DNA from: Marmoricola_A sp963721555
GTDB taxonomy: Bacteria; Actinomycetota; Actinomycetes; Propionibacteriales; Nocardioidaceae
Length of the DNA stretch: 64,000 nucleotides
Assembly (NCBI GenBank): GCA_963721555.1
Contig: CAVRJU010000005.1
Coordinates: 434,001 to 498,000 of the forward strand
Direction of reading: 5' to 3'
Part shown: in pieces, positions 58,376 through 64,000 of the stretch
How positions within the stretch are numbered: position 1 is the first letter of the stretch
Layout: each line of letters opens with the position of its first letter
Notes under the pieces: generated by a model
What the model saw: the letters and a program-made list of their open reading frames with translations, nothing else
What the model was told of the DNA's origin: nothing
The model's database searches: none
Program-made: the position numbers and the translations under genes

Positions 58376-61300
58376 TCAGGAGGGGCGGAGGAGCGCCTCG
58401 AGGCCGCTGCGGTCGGGCAGGTCGTCGAAGGTGACGAGATCGTCGTCGCGGACGTAGTAGAACCCGGCCCGCACCCGCTCCAGGGGTACGTCGTGCAGCT
58501 CGCTCCAGGCGACCCGGTAGACGGCCAGCTGGACCGGGTCGGCGGTGTGGGCGCGGTTGGTCTTCCAGTCCACGACGAGCACCGAGCCGTCGGGCTCCTC
58601 GAAGACGGCGTCGATCCGGCCGCGGACCACCTGGCCGGCGAGCACCACCGCGAACGGCGGCTCGACCGCCAGCGCCCGCCGCTCCCCGAAGACGCCCTCG
58701 CGGAACCGGGTGACCAGGGCCGCGAGGTCGGACTCGCCCTCGACCTCCTGGTCGGCGCGTCCGCTGAGCTCGTCGGGGTCGACCAGCAGCTCCTGGCGGG
58801 CCGGCCCGAGGTAACCCTCGACCCAGGCGTGGAAGCGGGTGCCGAAACGCGCCGCCGGGGAGGGCGGGCGGGGCATGGGGCGGGCCAGGGACGCGGCGAA
58901 GCCCTCGGGGTCGGAGCGCAGCGCGGCCAGCGCGGTGGCCGACAGCGCGCTCGGCAGGGTCAGCTCGACCTCGTGCACCCGGCGGGCCCGGGCCTCGGCC
59001 ACGAGGCGCTCGATCTCGGCGTCCCAGCGCTCGACGTCGGCCAGCTCGACCAGCGTCAGGTCGGGCTCCTCGACCGGACCCGCCCGCACCTCCTCCCGCA
59101 CGGCGCGGACCAGCGTCGCCGCCTCGTGACGCCGTGCCGTCTCGGCGGTGTGGGCGCTGCGCGGCCACGGCACCTCGGTGGACCCCGAGGTGAAGGGGTT
59201 CGGCGTCCTCGGCTCCGGCAGCTCGGGCCACACCGGCAGCGGCCCGGTCCGGACGCCGGTCGCCACCTCGTCCTCGAGCAGCCCGCGCAGGGTCCGCTGG
59301 TAGTCCGAGGGGCCGTGCACACGGGTCGTCTGCCCCCACACGTAGGAGCTGACCCAGAGCTCGTGACGCGGTCGGGTGAAGGCGACGTACGCCAGCCGGG
59401 CCTCCTCGGCACTCTCGTAGCTCTTCCACTGCGCCTTGAACGCGTCGAAGTCGGCCTTGGTCACCCCGCCGAGCACCGGGAGGTCGGAGGCGTCGCCGCG
59501 CAGCTCGAACGGCAGGGACGGCGCCGTGGTCACCCAGGTGGACCTCGTCTGCGAGGTCGGGAACTTCTGCTGCGCGACCCCGACGCAGAAGACGACGTCC
59601 CACTCCAGGCCCTTGGAGCGGTGCACCGTGAGCAGCTTGACGCTGTCGGCCTCCGAGGGGGTCGCCTGGTCGAGGCCGGTGCCGTCCTCGCTCTCGGCCT
59701 GCAGGTAGCCCAGCAGCGCCGGCAGCGAGACGTCGCCGTCGACGGCCTGGAACTCGGCGACCGCCTTGACGAAGAGGTCGAGGTTGTCGCGCCGGGCCGA
59801 GGCCGCGGGGCTGACCGACGACGCGAGCTCGACGTCGAGCCCGGAGGTGTCGATGATGCGGCGCACGAGGTCGAGCAGGGGCTCGCCGGCGTGCTGCCGC
59901 ATCCGCCGCAGCTCCGCGGAGAGCTCGGCGAAGCGCTCCACGGCCTCCACGGAGTACGCCGCCGCGCCGGGGTCGTCGAGCGCGTCGGCCAGCGCCGGGA
60001 TCTCGGTCGGGTCGGAGCCTGCGACGGCGTCGGCGAGCACCTCGTCGACCGAGCGGTCGCGCTCCCGGTCGCCGGGTCCGCGGACCACGGTCAGCTCGCG
60101 CGGCACGGCGCCCGAGCAGCGCGAGGTCGCGGGGCCCGATCGCCCACCGGGGGCTGGTGAGCAGCGTGAGCAGGGAGGCGTTGTCGGACAGGTCGTGCAG
60201 CAGGCTGAGGGTGGCGACGACCTCGCTGACCTCGGGCAGCCCGAGGAGCCCGTTGAGGCCGACGATCTCGACGGGCACCTCGGCGTCGGTCAGCGCTCCG
60301 AAGACCCGTGCGGCGTACTTGTTGTCGCGCACCAGCACCGCGACGTCCTTCCAGGCCCTCTCCCCTCCGCCCGGGTTGGTGCGCTGCCGCGCCGCGCGGA
60401 TCGCGCCGGGCAGCCAGGCGAGCTCGTGCTCGTCGTGCTCGAAGACCTCGGCGTGGAGGTCGCCCTCCGGCGCGTCCGGCGGCGGCTCGAGGGGCAGGAC
60501 CCGCAGGTCGACCGGCGTGATCGGCGCGGGCATGGCGGCGACCATGCGGTTGGCGAGCTCGAGGATGCGGGAGCCGGACCGCCGGTTGACGGTGAGCGAG
60601 TGCTGGGGCACCGCGGTCGCACCGTCGGCGGCGGGGAAGCTCTCACCGAAGCGGATGATGTTCGACACCGAGGCTCCGCGCCAGCCGTAGATGGCCTGGT
60701 TGGGGTCGCCGACCGCCATCACTGCGTGCCCGCGCCCCCCGCGCGGACCGGCTCCGGGCGCGGGGCCGGAGAACAGCCGCGACAGCAGCAGCGCCTGGGC
60801 CACCGAGGTGTCCTGGTACTCGTCGAGCAGCACGACCTTGAACCGGCCCCGCTCGATCTCCCCCACCTCCGGGCACTCGGTGGCGAGACGGGCCGCGAGC
60901 TCGATCTGGTCGGAGAACTCCATGAGGCCGAGGCCGCGCTTGAGGGCGCGGTACTCCCGCACCAGCGCGAGGAGCTCGGCGCGCTCGCCGAGCTTCGCGG
61001 CGCACTTGCGGGCGTCCGCGACGTAGGTCTTGCGGGTCTCGGACGCGACGAGCTCGTCGACCAGCGGTCCCCAGTGCTCCTGCACCCGGTCGACGTCCTC
61101 GGGGTCCACGAGGTGCTCGCTCATCGCGCCGTCGAGCGTGAGCATCCAGCCGATCACGGTCTCGGGGTGGTCGGAGAGCAGCGTGACCGGAGCGGAGTGC
61201 CGCGCCACCACCCGCGCCGCGAGCTGGAAGCGCGAGGCGTCCGCGACGACCCTGGTGTCCGGCTCGTGCCCGATGCGCAGACCGTGGTCGCCGAGCAGGG

Positions 61301-61688
61301 CGGCCGCGTAGGAGTGGTAGGTCGACACGGTCGGCTCGAGCACCTCGGGCTCGTCCTCGCCGCCGGCACCGGGACGTCCGGGCTCCGGCAGGATCCCGGC
61401 GGCGGTCAGCGTCTCGCGGACGCGGGTGGCGAGCTCGGAGGCCGCCTTCGAGGTGAAGGTCAGGCCGAGGACCTCCTCGGGTCGGACCTGGCCGGTGCCG
61501 ACCAGCCAGACGACGCGGGCCGCCATCAACGTGGTCTTGCCGGAACCGGCGCCGGCGATGACCACGGCCGGCCCCAGCGGAGCGGTGACCGCCGCGAACT
61601 GCTGGGCGCTGAGCGGGTAGTCGGCGGCCATGAAGTGCTGCAGCGCCTCGGGGGTGTCGAGGACCGGCCACGTCGACACGCTGCTCAC
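58376..61688 (-). CDS. adnB: AdnB, motor-nuclease subunit of double-strand-break resection complex, frame-broken
   Basis: UvrD-like helicase fused to a RecB-like nuclease; partner of AdnA in end resection. GTG 61688 overlaps the adnA stop. Walker A GAGSGKTT at 46-53, LDEYQDTSVAQA, VGDPNQAIYGWRGAS, then one extra base at about 60100-60110 (after ALLGRR, into LTVVRGPGDRE), TVHRSKGLEWDVVFCVG, ARLAYVAFTRPR and nuclease motif GSVLVVDWKTNRAHT near the C-terminus with QLAVYRVAW. Corrected length is about 1103, as in M. tuberculosis Rv3201c (about 1100). Confidence 0.9.
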
Positions 61689-64000
61689 GACATCACCGAC
61701 CCGGACGTCTTCGTCGGGCAGAGGAGCTCGAAGGCGCAGTAGCGGCAGTGCGTGCCCTCGACGGCGGGGAACTCCTCGTCACGCACCCGGCGGACCGCCG
61801 ACTCGATCTGCACCTCGACCGGCCGACGACCCGACTCGTCGGGTTGCTGCGGCGCCTGCTCCTGCACCTTGACCCGGCCCCCGACCTCCTGGCGCAGCTG
61901 CACCAGCTCGGCGCCGCCGGGCTCGGCCTCGCGCCCGAGCGCCTCGCGGAAGGCTCCCGCCTCGGCGGCCAGCTGGTAGAGACCGAGCTGGGCGTTCTCG
62001 CGGACGTCGCTGGCACGGGGCGGGTTCTTCGAGGTCTTGAAGTCCACGACGACGACCCGGCCCTCGCTGTCGACCTCGACCCGGTCGGCGAAGCCGTTGA
62101 GCCGCACCGTCGTGCCGCCCACCTCGACGTCCACGGTGAAGCTCTGCTCGCTGGCGACGTGGGTGCGCGGGTTGGCCGTCTGCCAGGTGAGGTAGCGGCT
62201 CAGCGCGGCCCGCACCTCGGCGTACTCCTTGACGCCGGACCAGGGCGTGCGGAAGGCGATCTGGCCCCAGACCGCGGAGACGTGCTCCATGAGGGTGTCG
62301 ACGCCCACCCCGGCGGGCTCGCCGAACTCGCCCTGCACCACCCGGTCGACGAGCGTGTGGACGACGTTGCCGAACCCCTGGGCCTGGCTGGAGGCCACCA
62401 CGCCGCCCGCCTCCCGGGACAGGAACCACTGCGTCGGGCACGTCAGCAGACCGTCGAGCATGGACGCGCTGACCGAGAGCGGCGCGTCGGGGTCGCGCAC
62501 GGGCGCAGGGGCAGCCGTCCAGTCGCGCAGGCCCCACCACCGGTCGGGGTCGGCGGCGGGCACCAGCAGGCTCCCGCGCCCGGTCCCGGTGCCGGTGCCC
62601 GTGCCGGTCGCGGTCGCCTCGTCCGGCCCCGACCCGAGCCGCAGGTCGGCGAGACGGGCCAGGCGCAGCGCGGCGGCACGGCGTACGGCGTCGCTGGTCG
62701 CGGGGTCGGCGACGGTGCGCCGCAGCTCGGCCACCAGGCCGTCGAGGGTGAGCGGCCGGCGGGGACGGCCCTGGACCCTCTCGGGCTCCTTGCCGAGCTC
62801 GGCCAGGAAGCGCGAGGGCTGCTCGCCGTCGTCGTCGGGCGAGGCGACCGCGGTGACGACGAGGCGTTGGCGCGCCCGCGTGCAGGCGACGTAGAAGAGC
62901 CGGCGCTCCTCGGCGAGCAGGGCCCGGGTCTCGACGGCGGGCAGCTCCCCCTCGGCTCCGAGCCGGTCGGAGGCGAGCAGGGTCGACCGGCGCCGCAGGT
63001 CGGGCCAGGCACCCTCCTGCACGCCGTGCAGCACCACCAGGCGCCACTCGAGGCCCTTGGAGCGGTGGGCCGTGATCAGCCGCACGGCCTCGCCGCGCAC
63101 GCCGCGGTCGGCGAGCGAGTCCGAGGGGATCTGCTGGGCCGAGAGCGTCTCGAGGAACACCTCGGCGGTGGTGTGCCCGCGCTGCTCCTCCGCCTTGGCC
63201 GCCTCCTCGAACAGTGCCACGATCGCGTCGAGGTCGCGGTGGGCCCGCAGGGCGCCGGGCCCGCCGGAGGTGGCCAGCGTGCGCAGGTGCTCGGGCCACC
63301 GGGTGCCCGACCAGAGCGTCCACAGCACCTCCTCGGCGGTGGCTCCGGCGGCCGCGAGCGCGGCCGTGCGGCGCAGCAGGGCGGCGAGTCGCCGCACCTT
63401 GTCGGTGCCCCGCCCCGCCGGCACGCCGTCGAGGAGGGAAGGGTCGACCACGGCACACCGCACGAGCTCCCGGCTCGAGCGCGGCCGGCCGCCGTCGGCG
63501 AGCACCTGCTGCTTCTCGCGCCGGTGCAGCGCCCGAGCCATCAGCCGGATCTCGGCGGCGTCGAGGCCGCCGAGCGGCGAGAGCAGCAGCCCCTCCGCCC
63601 GCTCGGCGTCGACGTACTGCGGGTCCTGGGGGTCGTCGGTGTCGAGGTGGAGCGCGGCCGACAGCGCGTCGAGCAGCGGCTGCGTGCCCGACTCCGCCAC
63701 CAGCGGGGTGTCGTCGGCGCCGACCTCGACCGGCACGCCGGCCGCGACCAGGTTGCGGCGCAGCGCCGGGATGCTGGCCCGGCCCGAGCGGACCAGCACC
63801 GCCATCTCCGACCACGGCACCTCGTCCTCGAGGTGCGCCCGCCTCAGCAGGTCGGCGACGTGCTCGACCTCGGCGCGGGCCGTGTCGTGGTGGCGGACCT
63901 CCACGCGACCGGGTCCCAGCGGGCCCTCGACCGGCACCGGCTCGCGGAAGGCCCGGAAGGCCTCGGACCCGATGGCGCCCGTGGTGGGCAGGGTGGCGGC
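61685..64000 (-). CDS. adnA: AdnA, nuclease-bearing subunit of AdnAB (N-terminus outside window)
   Basis: About 771 C-terminal residues are visible; the usual length is about 1050. The helicase-like part ends with VRLITAHRSKGLEWRLVVLHG and ERRLFYVACTRARQRLVV. The nuclease domain at the end has GRVVVVDFKTSKNPPRASD and an Fe-S staple: a single Cys at CPTQWFLSRE and the C-terminal HCRYCAFELLCPTK triplet. AdnA supplies one nuclease and a weak motor. It is directly upstream of and overlapping adnB (GTGA). A run of Gly-Thr (TATGTGTGTGTGRG) interrupts the mid-region, coded by GGCACC-type repeats at about 62585-62615. Confidence 0.92.
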   Translation of the reverse strand, partial: AATLPTTGAIGSEAFRAFREPVPVEGPLGPGRVEVRHHDTARAEVEHVADLLRRAHLEDEVPWSEMAVLVRSGRASIPALRRNLVAAGVPVEVGADDTPLVAESGTQPLLDALSAALHLDTDDPQDPQYVDAERAEGLLLSPLGGLDAAEIRLMARALHRREKQQVLADGGRPRSSRELVRCAVVDPSLLDGVPAGRGTDKVRRLAALLRRTAALAAAGATAEEVLWTLWSGTRWPEHLRTLATSGGPGALRAHRDLDAIVALFEEAAKAEEQRGHTTAEVFLETLSAQQIPSDSLADRGVRGEAVRLITAHRSKGLEWRLVVLHGVQEGAWPDLRRRSTLLASDRLGAEGELPAVETRALLAEERRLFYVACTRARQRLVVTAVASPDDDGEQPSRFLAELGKEPERVQGRPRRPLTLDGLVAELRRTVADPATSDAVRRAAALRLARLADLRLGSGPDEATATGTGTGTGTGRGSLLVPAADPDRWWGLRDWTAAPAPVRDPDAPLSVSASMLDGLLTCPTQWFLSREAGGVVASSQAQGFGNVVHTLVDRVVQGEFGEPAGVGVDTLMEHVSAVWGQIAFRTPWSGVKEYAEVRAALSRYLTWQTANPRTHVASEQSFTVDVEVGGTTVRLNGFADRVEVDSEGRVVVVDFKTSKNPPRASDVRENAQLGLYQLAAEAGAFREALGREAEPGGAELVQLRQEVGGRVKVQEQAPQQPDESGRRPVEVQIESAVRRVRDEEFPAVEGTHCRYCAFELLCPTKTSGSVMS

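Noticed and set aside
58311..58376. frame at the end of the adnB N-terminal ORF that runs past 58376 to 58311
   Set aside because: It is the out-of-frame continuation after the break near 60105; the true C-terminus with the nuclease motif ends at 58376.

Overview
The window is 64 kb of very GC-rich DNA with strong G/C preference at third codon positions, many GTG starts and ATGA/GTGA gene overlaps. It carries WhiB7, mycoredoxin, AdnAB, F420/LLM-type and mycothiol-type (maleylpyruvate isomerase fold) genes, so it is actinobacterial, most likely a Nocardioides-like member of the Nocardioidaceae. Both ends are cut: malate synthase G loses its C-terminus at base 1 and adnA loses its N-terminus at base 64000.

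Layout. 1-12 kb: malate synthase G faces an IclR regulator across a palindromic operator. Next come a frame-broken M4 (protealysin-like) protease and a tightly overlapped leftward operon: Fe-S (CCG) protein, FAD-linked oxidase, 99-aa protein, APC permease and LLM flavin oxidoreductase. The redox pair resembles glycolate/lactate oxidases, which fits a glyoxylate theme with malate synthase. A DUF222/HNH protein and RNase HI follow. 12-16 kb: a protein-glutamylation-like cluster (AstE/M14-type hydrolase, RimB-like retropepsin, RimK-like ATP-grasp ligase with a C-terminal TrkA-C domain) and a TRIC-family channel. 16-25.6 kb: spore-photoproduct-lyase-like protein, TPR protein, SelO, PhoX phosphatase, broken LuxR regulator, membrane protein, AlkZ-like protein and a photolyase-like protein with domains in inverted order. 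25.7-34 kb: TetR/MDMPI/MBL operon, PepSY protein, OmpR-type two-component system, isochorismatase-like hydrolase, DsrE protein, cupin remnant, cysteine-synthase-like enzyme, initiator tRNA and DUF3140 protein. 34-44 kb: two repeat clusters flank the conserved actinobacterial set PDZ/Lon-like protease, PPA1309-like protein and UPF0182 membrane protein. MoaE, a TIGR03624 hydrolase, a Nudix enzyme and a PHP/M48 reading frame follow. 44-50 kb: an intergenic region with DnaA-box-like repeats and a candidate structured RNA, then a leftward subtilase, GGDEF/EAL and PAS operon. 50-64 kb: a block matching the M. tuberculosis Rv3196-Rv3202c gene order (cyclodehydratase-like, ABC1 kinase, whiB7, uvrD2, mycoredoxin, nudC, adnB, adnA) with a DeoD phosphorylase inserted.

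Two things matter for using this annotation. First, at least a dozen otherwise conserved genes are interrupted by single frame breaks. Reading along each gene, all of them except part of the LuxR gene shift the same way (one extra base). This looks more like consensus insertion errors than gene decay, so these genes are given as whole loci with the break marked. Second, several features are shorter than usual gene-calling limits: a 57-aa zinc-ribbon gene, a 55-aa basic protein, and the whiB7 leader with an upstream ORF and an attenuator hairpin.

The most interesting items are the whiB7 leader, the subtilase with tryptophan at every fifth residue in an operon with c-di-GMP enzymes, the RimK-TrkA-C/retropepsin/AstE cluster, the domain-swapped photolyase, and the promoter plus nested stem at 44163-44275.
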